DNA of 64,000 nt from Eretmocerus hayati (Eukaryota; Arthropoda; Insecta; Hymenoptera; Aphelinidae), in the NCBI GenBank assembly GCA_029851415.1, contig CM056744.1, forward strand, positions 119,320,838 through 119,384,837, in the 5' to 3' direction. Both the position numbers and the translations under genes were made by a program. Each line of letters opens with the position of its first letter. The stretch's first letter is position 1. Below, one piece after another: positions 24,920 to 36,900 of this stretch. The notes beneath the pieces are model-generated. The model was not told where the DNA came from and ran no database searches. It saw only the letters and a list, made by a program, of their open reading frames with translations.

Positions 24920-27900
24920 CCTCGATGTTTTCTGATCAGGTTTTCAACGAGGGGGGAGGTGAAATTGGGCACCAGCTTTCGAATCTGATTGATCGAAAGG
25001 ACTTTCAACAGATTCACGTAACGAGTTTCTGGAGTAACGAGTGATTGATGAGAAATTTGATGATATTGCGGTCGCTGCTGATGCTCAGATACGCATGGGC
25101 TCCGTCAAACAATCCGACGATTCGAATTTCCCCTCGAAGTTTCCTGATCAGTTTCCCGACCAGGGGAGAAATCGAATGGGAAACGAGCATTCGAATCTAG
25201 TTAATTCCACGGTCTTTCAACAGATTCGCGTTTTGAATTTCCGGAGTAACGAGTTACTGCTGAAGAATTTGGTGATATAGCGGTCACGGCTTATGCTCAG
25301 ATACGCATGGGCTCCGCAAATAATCCAACGATTTGAATCCTTCCTCGAAGCTTTCTGATCAGTTTTTAGATGAGGAGGGAATTGGAATGGGGAACGAGCA
25401 TTCGAATCTAGTTGATCCCACGGTCATTCAACAGATTACGCTCCGAATTCCTGGAGGAACGAGTGATCGCGGAGAATTCCGTTGATACAGCGGTCGCAGC
25501 CCATGCTTAGATACGCATGGGTTATGCGAGCTATTGGACAATTCGACTTTCCACTTGGAGTTTCCTGATCAGATTTTCAACGAGGGGAGAAGTGAATTTG
25601 GGCACCGGCATTCGAATTTAGTTGATCCAACGGTCTCCCAACAGATTCACGTCTCGAATTTCTGAAATAATGCTTGATTGCTGAGCAATTTGATGATATA
25701 GCGGTCGTTGTTGATGCTCTGATAAGCACCGGCTCCGCAAACTATCCGAAAATTTGAACTTCCCTTTCGAGTTTTCTGATCAGTTTCTCGCCGCGGGGAG
25801 AATTGGGATGAGGAACGAGCATTCGAATCTAATTCATCCAAAGGTCTTTCAACAGATTCACGTGTCGGATTTCTGGAAGGATGAGTGATTGATGAGAAAT
25901 TTGGTGATATATCGATCGCTGTTGACGTTCAAATACGCATGGGCTCCGCAAACTATCCAACGTTTTGAATTTTCCCTTGTAGTTTTCCGATCAGATTTTC
26001 AACGAGGGGAGAAGTAGAATTGGGCACCAGCTTCCGAATCTAGTTGATCCAAAGGTCCTTCAACAGATTCATGTGTCGGATCTCTGGGAGGATGAGTGAT
26101 TGATGAGAAATTTGGTGATTTAGTGGTCGCTGCTGATGCTCAGTACGCACGGGCTCCCCAAACTATCCGACGATCGGGAGTTTACCTTGAAGTTTTCTGA
26201 TCAGTTTTTCGACGAGCTGAGAATTGGAGTGGGCAACAAGCCCTCGAATCTGAATGATTCCCCGGTTTTCCAACAGATTCACGTAACGAATTTCTGGAGT
26301 GACGAGTGATTGATGAGAAATTTGATGATACCGCGGTCGCTGCTGATGCTCAGATACGCATTGGCTCCGCCAAACAATCCGACGATTCGAATTTCTCCTC
26401 GAAGTTTTCTGATCAGTTTTCCGACCAGGGGATAAATCGATTGGGAAACGAGCATTCGAATCTAGTTGATCCCACGGTCATTCAACAGATCACGCTCCGA
26501 ATCCCTGGAGTAACGAGTGATCGCGGAGAATTCCGTTGATACAGCGGTCGCAGCCCATGCTTAGATACGCATGGGTTCTGCGAGCTATTCGACAATCCGA
26601 ATTTCCACTTGGAGTTTCCTTATCAGATTTTCAACGAGGGGAGAAGTGAAATTGGGCACCGGCATTCGAATCTAGTTGATCCAACGGTCTCCCAACAGAT
26701 TCACGTCTCGAATTCCTGAAATAATGCTTGATTGCTGAGCAATTTGATGATATAGCGGTGGTTGTTGATGCTCTGATACGCACGGGCTCCGCAAACTATC
26801 CGAAAATTTGAATTTCCCTTTCAAGTTTTCTGATCAGTTCCTCGCCGCGGGGAGAATTGGGATGAGGAACGAGCATTCGAATCTAATTTATCCAATGGTC
26901 TTTCAACAGATTCACGTGTCTGATTCCTGGAAGGATGAGTGATTGATGAGAAATTTGGTCATATAGCGATCGCTGTTGACGTTCAAATACGCATAGGCTC
27001 CGCAAACTTTTCAAAGTTTTGAGTTTTCCCTTGTAGTTTTCCGATTAGATTTTCAACGAGGGGAGGAGTAGAATTGGGCACCAGCTTCCGAATCTAGTTG
27101 ATCCGAAGGTCCTTCAACAGATTCATGTCTCGGATTTCTGGAAGGATGAGTGATTTATGAGAAATTTGGTGATTTAGTCGTCGCTGCTGATGCTAAGATA
27201 CGCACGGGCACCCCAAACTATCTGACGATCGGGAGTATACCTTGAAGTTTTCTGATCAGTTTTTCAACGAGCTGAGAATTGGAGAATTGGGCAACAAGCC
27301 CTCGAATCTGAATGATTCATCGGTTTTCCAACAGATTCACGTAACGAATTTCTGGAGTGACGAGTGATTGATGAGAAATTTGATGATACCACGGTCGCTG
27401 CTGATGCTCAGATACGCATGGGCTCAGCCAAACAATCCGACGATTCGAATTTCCCCTCGATGTTTTCTGATCACTTTCCCGACCAGGGGAGAAATCGAAA
27501 GGGAAACAAGCATTCGAATCCAGTTAATTTCACGGCCTTGCAACAGAATTGCTAAAGAATTTGGTGATATAGCGGTCACCGCTTATGCTCAGATACGCAT
27601 GGGCTCCGCAAATGATCCGACGATTTGAATCCTCCCTCGAAGCTTCCTGATCAGTTTTTAGACAAGGGGGGAATGAAACGGGGAACGAGCATTCGAATCT
27701 AGTTGATTCATTGGTCTTTCAACAGATACACGTCTCGAATTTCTGTATGAGCGAGTGATTGCGAACAATTTCGATGATATAGCGGTCGCAGCTTATGCTC
27801 AGATACGTATGGGTTCTGCGACCTATTCGATAGTTAGAATTCCCCCCTTGGAGTTTCAGTATCAGTTTTTTGACGCAGGGAGAAGTGAAATTGGGCACCG

Positions 27901-28480
27901 GCATTCGAATCTAGTTGATCCAACGGGCTCCCAACAGATTCACGTCTCGAATTCCTGAAATAATGCTTGATTGCTGAGCAATTTGATGATATAGCGGTGG
28001 TTGTTGATGCTCTGATACGCACGGGCTCCGCAAACTATCCGAAAATTTGAAAATCCCTTTCAAGTTTTCTGATCAGTTTTTCGCCGCGGGGAGGATTAAA
28101 ATGAGGAACGAGCATTCGAATCTAATTTCTCCGAAGGTCTTTCAACAGATTCACGTGTCGGATTTCAGGAAGGATGAGTGATTGATGAGAAATTTGGTGA
28201 TAAAGCGGTCGCTGTTGACGTTCAGATACGCATGGGCTCCGCAAACTATCCAACGTTTCGAATTTTTCCTTGTAGTTTTCCGATCAGATTTTCAACGAGG
28301 GGAGAAGTAAAATTGGGCACCAGCTTTGAGTCTCGTTGGTACAACGGACTCTCAACAGATTCACGTTTCGGATTTCCGGAATGATGCTTCATTGCTGAGG
28401 AATTCGATGATATAGCGGTCGTTGTTGCTGCTCAGATACGCACGGGCTCCGCGAACTATCCGAGAATTTGAATTTCCTTC
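24920..28480 (+). repeat. ~211 bp satellite, about 17 monomers, with a six-monomer higher-order repeat
   Basis: Anchoring on the TCTGATCAG word gives monomers near 24932, 25143, 25353, 25563, 25773, 25987, 26198, 26409, 26617, 26830, 27042, 27251, 27468, 27645, 27862, 28068 and 28280. Monomer subtypes differ after the anchor (CCCGACCAGG; TTAGATGAGG; TTCAACGAGG with GGCACCGGC; CTCGCCGCGG; TTCAACGAGG with GGCACCAGC; CGACGAGCTG) and recur in the same order. That makes a higher-order unit of six monomers (~1.26 kb), present about 2.7 times. The second unit lacks one monomer and the 27468 monomer has a ~35 bp deletion. Open frames such as MIDEKFDDIAVAADAQIRMG are by-products of the repeat. Confidence 0.85.
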
Positions 28481-28658
28481 TCAAGTTGTGAGATTCAAGG
28501 TGTGAGATTGTCTCGCACAACTTATGTGCACTGACACGCTGGGTCTGACATTCACCATTTACACCCCACTACCAAAAGGGATGGGGTTCGAGTGATGATG
28601 TTCTTCATGACTCATCTCAATAAATGGAGGCACCGATAAAAATTGTAGGTGAATACTC

Positions 28659-30241
28659 AACAAATTAACAAAGTTACGAAGATCTGACTTGAATTTTCAA
28701 AAAAAAACTCTATGATATTTTGTATTTCAATCAATGTTAATATCCAAGTTTAAGATCAACTGTAGTCCTTGAGAATATTGTAAATTCATTCGAGAATTGA
28801 CCTACAAGTTCCATCAGATCCCTCAGTGGATAAATAAAGATCAGCATCACATGGGAATCATCTTTTTTGATTATGGATTGTTATCGGTAAAAGTCATGCC
28901 AGGCATGTGAGGGCAAATGAGTTGAGAGTAAGTATCTCACATTATTTTGAGGCAACTCTGTATAGCAAAAGGTCTGAGATTCAGTCACACAACTCATTGC
29001 CACTGACACGCTAGGCCTTACTCTCACTAATAACACTCCATAATTAAAAGACATGGTCCTCAAGTGTTGGTGTCCTCAATCAATCCACAAAGAAATTAAA
29101 GCACCAGTCAAACTCAAGTGTGGATTCTCAGGATTGGCATAACCCATTCATACCATCACCTGCTGTTGGAACTTAGAGAAATCCCTTCTTCGGATCAGAC
29201 ACTTCAAATAAAACATCAGCTGCAAGATAATCCACAGTCAAGATCCATGGTTTCTTTGTGAATCAAAGAAAACCCATCTGGGGCTCCACAACAGTCGGCT
29301 CTCATTTGCTGCAACGAATTTCACGACCTGTAACAAAAACAAGACACACGCCACAAAGAATTTGATCCTCCACTTGAAATGAATTGTTACAAAATTAACA
29401 TTATGTAATGAAAAATAATACTCATCTGACTGAAAACAGATTCTCATAATGCACTGAGCATGTTGTCCTCATCATCCGACAGCAGCCGACAGCCAGACCC
29501 ACACCTCATGTTGGGGCAAGTCCCCCAAGCACGCAACACCCGAACACCAAAATTTCACTACTTTTGGACTCTTGATTGACGAAATGGGCACTCGCTCGAT
29601 GTCGCCAATGCTTAATCGATGCACACCGCTAATGCAGCGACGACGACGGAAACGCAATACAGATGTGCGGTGGCAGCCGACGATGATCCTTCACGGCCGA
29701 GTCTGCTTTACACTGCACAGTACACGTAACACTGAAAATTTAATCACAACACACTTGCCTCTCGAAAAAACTCGAGACAAATATCTCAACACGCATGTCC
29801 GTGCTTCGCAGACCCGAAATCGGAAATGACTAACAACACGACGGTCTGTCACACACGTGGCGGCGGGAAACATAACCACCACTTCTGCGAGTACGTGACT
29901 TCAAAAGTCACATTCGCGTCATCTTTACGACACCCCAGACGAGCCCTCAAAATGGCACTTTTAGAAATTACATTTAAAAACGAATCAAGCTCCAAATCAC
30001 ATGCGCAAATAGCCTAGATTTCATAAAATTCGACGGGCTTTCTATCTAGCAATGTCCGGACCGGATATTTTTACAAATTTCAAAAATAATTTTTCTAATT
30101 TTTTACCAACAATTTTTTTCAACTCGCCGACATCGGCATTAGATTCGCAATGTCCCAAAACCTTGGAAAAACTTTCGCTGCCCGATAAAAATTGCTTTAA
30201 AAAAAAATTAAAGGGGGGTACATTCTTATTTAGCCACAGTG
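28659..30241 (-). repeat. Right inverted arm
   Basis: Mirror of 23352-24891, slightly longer because of the extra ~50 bp near 29270. Just inside it (28490-28658) is a further diverged copy of the arm segment CACTGACACGCTRGG, with no counterpart on the left side, so the arm edge has been partly duplicated. Confidence 0.75.
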
Positions 30242-32564
30242 TATGAATTCATTAGTTCTTCCACCCAAAGCTCCAGTGGTACGCTAATTGTGAGTTAATA
30301 AATCACTCGGCTTGTATTGAGCAATGATCATAGACTAATCTCCCTTTTGTTCCAACAATCAGATTTCGCAAATTTTCCTTTGATTGCTCCTATTTTCAAA
30401 ATTCTTGAATGATCACAGGCTTGTACCAGAAACCAGAGTACTTAGATCAAAGAATTCCTTGCTTGAAAACAATCTGAAATGTTGTCTTTCGTGAAGAGGA
30501 TCTTCCCAAGCATTAGAAAAGAATTAGTTAATCGTGGCATAGTCAAGTATAGCCCGTACTAAAATTCATTCATGGTGGCATATGTGTAACGGGATGGTGT
30601 CCGCATCTTTAAAGCAGTGGTGAACACTAATGATCCAAGACTCGTCACCCACGTTCTCTATAACAGTTTGGCATTGTCAAGCGAAACTCTAATCCATTGT
30701 TCTGTCCGGACAGTAGTCGTAGGCTGGACATTCCGTGAAATCAAGAGCAGTAACCACGGATTCCGCATTTGTCACTTGATGAACGAATGTAGAGCGTTGA
30801 AATCATGTTACTTTCGGATTAGCAAGTTCTTTCCGAAGTTTTACTGTGCGATAACTGTGGGAAAATAGTTTTGTTTGAGGCCAAATGTTGTGGGTTTTCA
30901 ACTTTTCACACTTGGTTCCTTGGAATTTGCAACCAATCGCAAGTTCGAAAACTCACCACGATGAGATCACACGTTTTGAAGAATGAAATGTTGCATAAGA
31001 ACTTTTACGATACAGGCATGGTCACTGGTTAGGTACATTGAAAGACTCGTATAGACATTTAATTATGACTGGAAAAAGTAGGTTCATGGATGTTTGAGAT
31101 AGGACTTCTTGCATACGCATCGCTAGTCCTATGAAACGAAAGCATGAAGAATGGCTGATTCATCCGCACTCCACAGTTTTTGAAATAACTCTCCTGAAGG
31201 TTAGAGGAGCAGAACTAATCCCATGGCGACCAAAATGTTGATTATCACAAGAAGAGTTTTTATAATACAAAGAGCTCATGACCAAAAAATTACGAGTTAG
31301 ATTCATAAATTCTTAAAAAACCAAATTGGTATTTTTGAAACATATCTTGATGAATTAATGCCTTCTGAAATTTAATGAACTGGCAACGTTATATCATATG
31401 AAGTGACTGTTACTCTAATAATGTCGTTAAAGTTTTGCCCGAAAATTTATTCCCAATACCAACAGGCTCAAAATCTCTGGCTCAATTCTCTCAGAATCTG
31501 TGATTGACCCACTCTTATTCCTGTTCAGAGTCATCGATCACGATTTTACAAGAGAATTTTTTGCCAACAAAGTTATCTTATTCCTGAAATTTTGTGAAAA
31601 TTTTTTTGACAGACTACACTGCGCTCTAATGACTATCGTATAATACTAAAAACTCCTCACTATACCCCGGTCCAAATGGAACTGGATTAACTTCACCGAA
31701 AGTATTCTCGGGTGCGCACATGAAGTCAATTGGAACTTTCCATTATCTCAAGCCAAATTCCACCTAAAAGTTACACACAAATCGACAGCATAACACTTTA
31801 CTCAAGAGCGCAGCACGTGTCCGCGAAAAATTAATTTCGTGTGTCTTGTCCAGCATTCTCAATTTATCTCACACCTTACTCACTCGTCACTGCAAAGCTC
31901 ACCAGAGTTAATTCACGTGTATATAGAAGCCAACCCAAGAGACAGCCAATCGCTCAGGAATAATACATCCTTCCAGATCAATTTTTCACCGCAGCATCGC
32001 TTGAACTTTCTCGTGTATAAAACGATATAACCCTCGTACCGCATCGGCTGTTCTTCGTTGGTTGCATTTAGCTTTCAAGCATCCCTCGGCTTTGAAATCA
32101 AGCCGGTGGATTCGTTTCTGAGATTCGAGATGAGTCTCCTCTTGGAAATCGAAAGTGTTTCCGGGATGAAATACTACTGAGCTCCCTGATATGCAGTCAT
32201 AATACTTTGAGAATGTTCGTGTAAAAGTTGACGGCAAGCCACGAGTGTTAATGATATCAATTAGTCATTTGGACATTCGTGAAAGGATCCTCTGCGAGTG
32301 TAAAGTGCGTTCCGGGTCATGTGCAACGGTTTTGTCAGGTCAGTACTGGTCAGGTTATTGGTTGAGCTTCTGCTGTGTGTGGCCAGTATTGTTGACCGAA
32401 GTGATTTTTTTCTAAAGCTGTTTTCTTCCATCTTCGAGGTCTGAGTTCCTGAGAAATCTGGAACTCATGGAAATGCGCTCTTCCTCAACAATATATCAAT
32501 ACCCTATTGTAAGCTTTTTGTGTAAGCTGATGAGGAAGCATTCACTACCAGAGAGTCACAATGA
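30242..32564. other. Mostly unique DNA; one candidate minus-strand exon
   Basis: Apart from the open frame at 31986-32213 (listed separately) I see only unassigned 60-85 codon frames, such as 30617-30868 on plus, without matching splice sites or motifs. Confidence 0.4.
31986..32213 (-). CDS. Candidate terminal exon, unknown protein
   Basis: On the minus strand, after the possible acceptor AACATTCTCAAAG, the frame reads YYDCISGSSVVFHPGNTFDF, then a charged stretch, then a tail rich in basic residues (CNQRRTADAVRGLYRFIHEK) ending in a TGA. There are three cysteines. The frame extends a little further upstream but has no ATG and soon meets a stop, so an upstream exon would be needed. A 55-codon ATG frame on the same strand at about 32265-32430 (MEENSFRKKSLRSTILATHS) could be that exon, but I found no clean donor. 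Family not recognised. Confidence 0.25.
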   Translation of the reverse strand, partial: FSKYYDCISGSSVVFHPGNTFDFQEETHLESQKRIHRLDFKAEGCLKAKCNQRRTADAVRGLYRFIHEKVQAMLR

Positions 32565-33374
32565 CGGAAGTGTATCCAACTTACCACCCATTTTAAGCCA
32601 TTTTTTCAGCGACTGTCGGCTATAACTCAAAATTGTTCAACGCACTTTACCTCATCTTAAAGCTTGTCTGAAGACCTTGGAATGAGTTGCGCAAGTCTAA
32701 TTTGCATGAACAACGGGAGCCGAGCTGTATCAATTTTTCTGATATTAATTTTGCGCAAGCTAGTATGCAAGAGGATGTACCCAACATTGTCATATCTTTT
32801 AAAATAATTTGAGTTGGCGATAAAGTGCGTAAAATCGTTTTTATCCGTTTTTATCGACGTGCAACCACGTTTGAAGCCTTGTGCTGGTCCAGATTACTAT
32901 TTCTGGCTTATTTTGACGTGATAAACACACTCTGATTGGCAAAAGGTCATACTGCGAACGCTTTCGAGATATCAGTATATAGGGGCATGTTGGGTACCTC
33001 CATGTTTTGTACATAAAATGGACCCAGATCTGAGTTTCGCAAATCTAAAAAACGGATGCTGAAGATCTTAAGACAAGGAATCGAATGTGCTTAGATACAT
33101 TGAGACTGGCCGAGCTGCGAAATTTCTGGCAACGGATCTACTGAACGATGTTATATCGGCAATTTCTTAGCTGTGCAAACACGAAAAATGGGAAAACCAT
33201 CTCAAATTTCCCAGGAAATGCAGACATGATCCGGGCTCGATCCAAACCACATATTTTTTCATATTTTGATAACGAATGTAAAGAAAATTTGAAAGAAGGT
33301 CAACTAGTGTCCATTCCTGGGATCGGCATTTGGGGGTAAGTTGGCTACAGAGGGCATGTTGGGTACACTTACCT
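32565..33374. mobile_element. ~810 bp copy of the AGGTAAGTGTACCC element
   Basis: GGAAGTGTATCCAACTTACC at the left and GCATGTTGGGTACACTTACC at the right are inverted. The internal order (ACTTTACCTCATCTTAAAGC, a CGTGATAAACACACTCTGA block) matches the inverted interior of the 7951-8892 copy. No transposase. Confidence 0.65.
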
Positions 33375-35008
33375 CAGTTGTACCCGAATTATTTAGTGAA
33401 ACCCATCATATTTAGGAATAGTCGATTTGACTGATACCACGGATTGATGGCATTGATATTCATTCAAGCTATATGGAGTATAACTCTGTTTAGCCCTGAT
33501 AAGATTCATATACAAAAATGAGATATTTCATCTGATGAACTCCTGGGGTTCACTTTCCCGGAAGTCTTTTTACCCAAATTTCACTCAGACTTCAAATGGG
33601 CCAGAGATTATCATTTTACAAATAGAGCGGTATTTCTGAGAAAATTCTCAAATACAAACTGTGACGTGCGATTTATCGCGCTTCATTTATATTCGAATGA
33701 GTTCAGAGAAGAGTTTTAGAACTAGTCTTCATCGACCAAGAAGATCTCGCACTTGATTCGGACGAAAAAAGGTGGCATTCCTTTAATTCTCAACTTGAGC
33801 ATTTCTTACGTGCTTGCCAGCGCAATGAGATATTGTCGTTGATACTAGAGTGGTCGCTGCTAAAATTTTCAATCTGCTTCTGTAAACTCCACATGTTCAG
33901 AACAAGCAATCGATTTCCATCAATTTTTTTGCAAAATTTCGATGAGCCACCAGGGTGCTTTAATAATTTTTCCATAATCTTTGTTTCGACTGTTCGTTCT
34001 ATTACCTCTCAAACAAGACAAAACAACAGTTTTCGTGAAATTTTGAAAGTTCATCACTTCGACCTTCCGGGTGCATCGACATCATTCGATCGTCACACTT
34101 AAAATTATCTCGGCGCTATCCATCAATTAAACATAAATTCTGACAAAAATGTTTAATCTTTACAAAACTTCAGAAAATTCTCCTTCCGCAATTTGCTTGT
34201 ACAGCCGCAGGTATTAAGTGAATAGTTTGTCGCTACCAATACCATTCATAGAGGAGGTATTGATCAAAAATGATGAATCGTTTCGCAATAAATCGCTGAG
34301 TTTGCGCACAATCTGCAGCGTGTTATCGATCTCGCGCAACGCCACTTCCGTGCATGATCGCCGAGTAAAAGCGTATTCTGGAACGACCCCCCGTAGTTTC
34401 AAAAAGATTCGACCCACTTTCATTTCATCCCCGCAGCTTCTCACTTATTTATGACTGACAATGAGTGTGCGCGCAATTTCAATAGATGAATTTAGCCCGT
34501 TCGAGTGATTTTCAAATGGATGTAGATAGGTCGAAAATCTTCACCCAACAAAATGTCACTGTTTCGACTCTCAAAGTACTGAGCCACCACAAAAAATTAG
34601 GTAAATTCGAACCTCTTTGGTTATTTTCAACTTTCTGATATGATTTTCCTAAAGTACAATCGGAAAATTTCCAATAATCAAAGTAAAGCTCAACCGTCGA
34701 CCATTAGAAACATCATGCACCAACCGAATCAGAGCGATTGCGTTACTTCAATTTGCTCACGAAACGATCGCTATCGATCTTGGTCACAAACCAAATTGAG
34801 TTCAAATATCGATCGACGCCAGATGACCGATCGTTTTTAGTTTCACAGAGTGACTAAGCTTTGAAAATATCGTGCACGTGAAACAGAGCCCGAGACAGAG
34901 CCCCGAGGCAAGTGGCTTTGCTATCATAATTGGGATACTGTTCGAGGTTTGCATCTGTATATCTGATTCTTGAACTGAATGGCATGTGTAGTATTGCTGT
35001 GCATACAG
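33375..35008. other. No confirmed gene
   Basis: A minus-strand frame at 34214-34444 reads like protein (ALREIDNTLQIVRKLSDLLR), but the plus strand is equally open and no splice chain was found. A 61 codon minus frame at 33790-33975 is likewise unassigned. Confidence 0.35.
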
Positions 35009-35799
35009 CTTCGCCCGATAACATCATCATAAGCACACAAGGGAACAACTTCATCCATAGTTTTAGGTCTCATACATCTCATAGGTACAGGAGTGGCACT
35101 GTTTCCATTAGAAAGTACATTTCATAACGCATTATTCTAATTAAATCATTACATTTTTCGTCTCAATATTTGTGCTAGCTTTGATAAATGATTATTGTTC
35201 ATATCCTGTGGAGTGAATCGCTTGAGGCACTAACTCACGTGATATTGGAAAATAAGTCAACGATCGATACCTTTTCTATGATGGGTACACTCCCTGCACG
35301 AGTAGGAACTCCGCTCGTAACACTTACCTGCTCTCAATGTTGAATTCGTTTTCTGTTTTCAGTTGTGCAAACTTGATTGTCTTTGAGAGTGCAGAAAATA
35401 AATCATGCTTCAATCAACAGCTAGTTCATCTGAAGAAGGAAATGCGTGGATTTTTCGTCATAAAATACTTTAGTGGTCCTTTTAGTGTTGACGAGAGTGA
35501 TCTAGACGAAACTCGTAATTTCAGAGTCACTGGTCACACAGTTAGACTTGACTCTTCTCAAGTAAGAGAATCGACTTAATCGACAATCCATACGAATTAT
35601 GAGAGAAATTGAAAACAATTTTAATGAATTCTTGTTCATCTTATGAAGTAGCTTACTTTTGTTTCAGAGCCGTGACTATATAATAAATTCTCAAAATCGT
35701 GTACATTCTTCAATTTTACCTACTGTTTTGCTCATAATGTATGTCCAACCCGGCCCAACCACAGGCTCCGTACAATCAGAATCGAATTCCTTAACGTGA
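35009..35799 (+). CDS. Candidate 3' exons of an unknown gene (35009-35084, 35363-35561, 35668-35799)
   Basis: Three exons join in one frame. The first follows acceptor TTGCTGTGCATACAG and ends at donor CATAG|GTACAG (phase 2). The second follows TTCTGTTTTCAG and ends at CTCAA|GTAAGA (phase 0). The third follows ACTTTTGTTTCAG and ends in TGA at 35799. Peptide pieces are SPDNIIISTQGNNFIHSFRS, NQQLVHLKKEMRGFFVIKYF, SGPFSVDESDLDETRNFRV and, at the end, ILPTVLLIMYVQPGPTTG. No domain is recognised. A start exon would have to lie upstream and was not found. A competing 66 codon minus-strand frame with a signal-like start overlaps the first exon, so that exon is the least certain. Confidence 0.4.
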
Positions 35800-36900
35800 A
35801 TATTTTTCGGGCAAAGATGAAAGGATAGGACTCAAAAGTGAGATTTAAAAGTATTTTTGCTCTTCATCTTGTCTTTTCATTGTCATTAGATTCTCAAACA
35901 TCTTTTGGGGTTTGATTTATATTTATTATATCCACAAGAATTCTTATGAAATTTTCCAAGGTTTTTTGCCGCATCCGAAAAAAAAGATCACAGTTCACTC
36001 AGAATCGTCAATGCCCATTTTATTGGACAACTGTAGTGAATAAATTAACGAGAGTCGAGGTGTACGAGTCGCTACCAGACGCAATTGTGTTTTATATTAT
36101 TTCTTTTAACATATGTATCCTGAAATGTATAAAATAAAATATAGAAAATCCAGTCGTCGACTGTGGTGTAATAAACTTGGATTAATTCATGAAAAGCACG
36201 TAGAGTCCTGCTCGTTCTAAACAATGATTAATTATTCATGAGCATATAACCTCAATGAGATATTTGCTTTACATTAAAATGTCTAGAAACACAACCAATC
36301 AGGAAACAAACGTAAAATTTTTTCAACGTAAATATCGAAATTCAAAAACGTATGCATCTACAATCGCGCCCATGCAAGGGGGGTTACCCATCATTACATT
36401 TTCGTTCCAATCAACTTCCGTGGATTCAAGTATAAAATCATAACATAAGGTGGCGCTAATATATCAAAGAACTTAAATTAGGCAAGATGGTGCGATTCTC
36501 TTGATTATAAAATAAGAAGGATTTGAGACAATTTCAAGGATGTAAAAAGCAGATATTATCCTCTATTCCTCGCACTTAAATGCTCTAATCCGCGAAAGCT
36601 GATGATGGAAATGAACACCTTTGAGTGTGAAGGATGCGATGAGACCACTTAGCTCTCTACACTGATAAATTTACACCAAAAAGAAATTTTGATGGTATTA
36701 GTGATGTTCACAGAACGTCTAAGGAAGCTGATGGAATACGGAACTCCACAATACGAGCTCTTGAACAACTACAACGTCTTTCGGTTTCTACTCTGGCTGA
36801 GCCTATGATTTCCCAACAAGTATTTGCGAGTTTTGAATCTGGATTCAATCAAAATATAAGTCAGAGTGAGAGAACCTCAGCCACCTTTTTATACTTGTTT
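35800..36900. other. Intergenic; includes 3' flank of the MBD-PB1 gene
   Basis: An AATAAA near 36132 could end the plus-strand gene above. A ~105 codon plus-strand open frame without a start codon (36651-36958; peptide IRNSTIRALEQLQRLSVST) overlaps the last exon of the minus-strand MBD-PB1 gene and is antisense to it. It looks protein-like but has no convincing acceptor. Confidence 0.35.

Larger units (their letters stand above)
23352..30241. mobile_element. 6.9 kb DNA element with ~1.5 kb inverted arms around a satellite
   Basis: Both ends read CACTGTGGCTAAAT (inverted) and are flanked by TA (23350-23351 and 30242-30243), as for a Tc1/mariner-like insertion. The arms (23352-24891 and 28659-30241) are highly similar inverted copies: CGATGTCGGCGAGTTGAAAA, TGCGTGCTTGGGGGACTTGC and TAGCGTGTCAGTGGCAATGA all recur in mirror order. 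Between them lies a ~211 bp satellite array. No transposase is recognisable; both arms hold the same ~60-85 codon frames, for example one beginning MRFRRRRCISGVHRLSIGDI. Structure recalls foldback elements. The origin of movement (its own or a relative's enzyme) is unknown. Confidence 0.8.

Noticed and set aside
25041..28384. Repeated ORFs beginning MIDEKFDD...
   Set aside because: They are the same satellite monomer read in one frame. Monomer length (~211) is not a multiple of three and stops appear in each unit.
23352..30241. Transib or RSS-like interpretation of the CACTGTG ends
   Set aside because: The heptamer-like start is suggestive, but the flanks show a TA and not a 5 bp GC-rich target duplication.
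34854..35054. Minus-strand 66 codon frame with signal-like start (MKLFPCVLMMMLSGEAVC)
   Set aside because: Attractive start, but no exon partner, and the plus strand offers a phase-consistent exon chain over the same DNA. Not listed as a feature.
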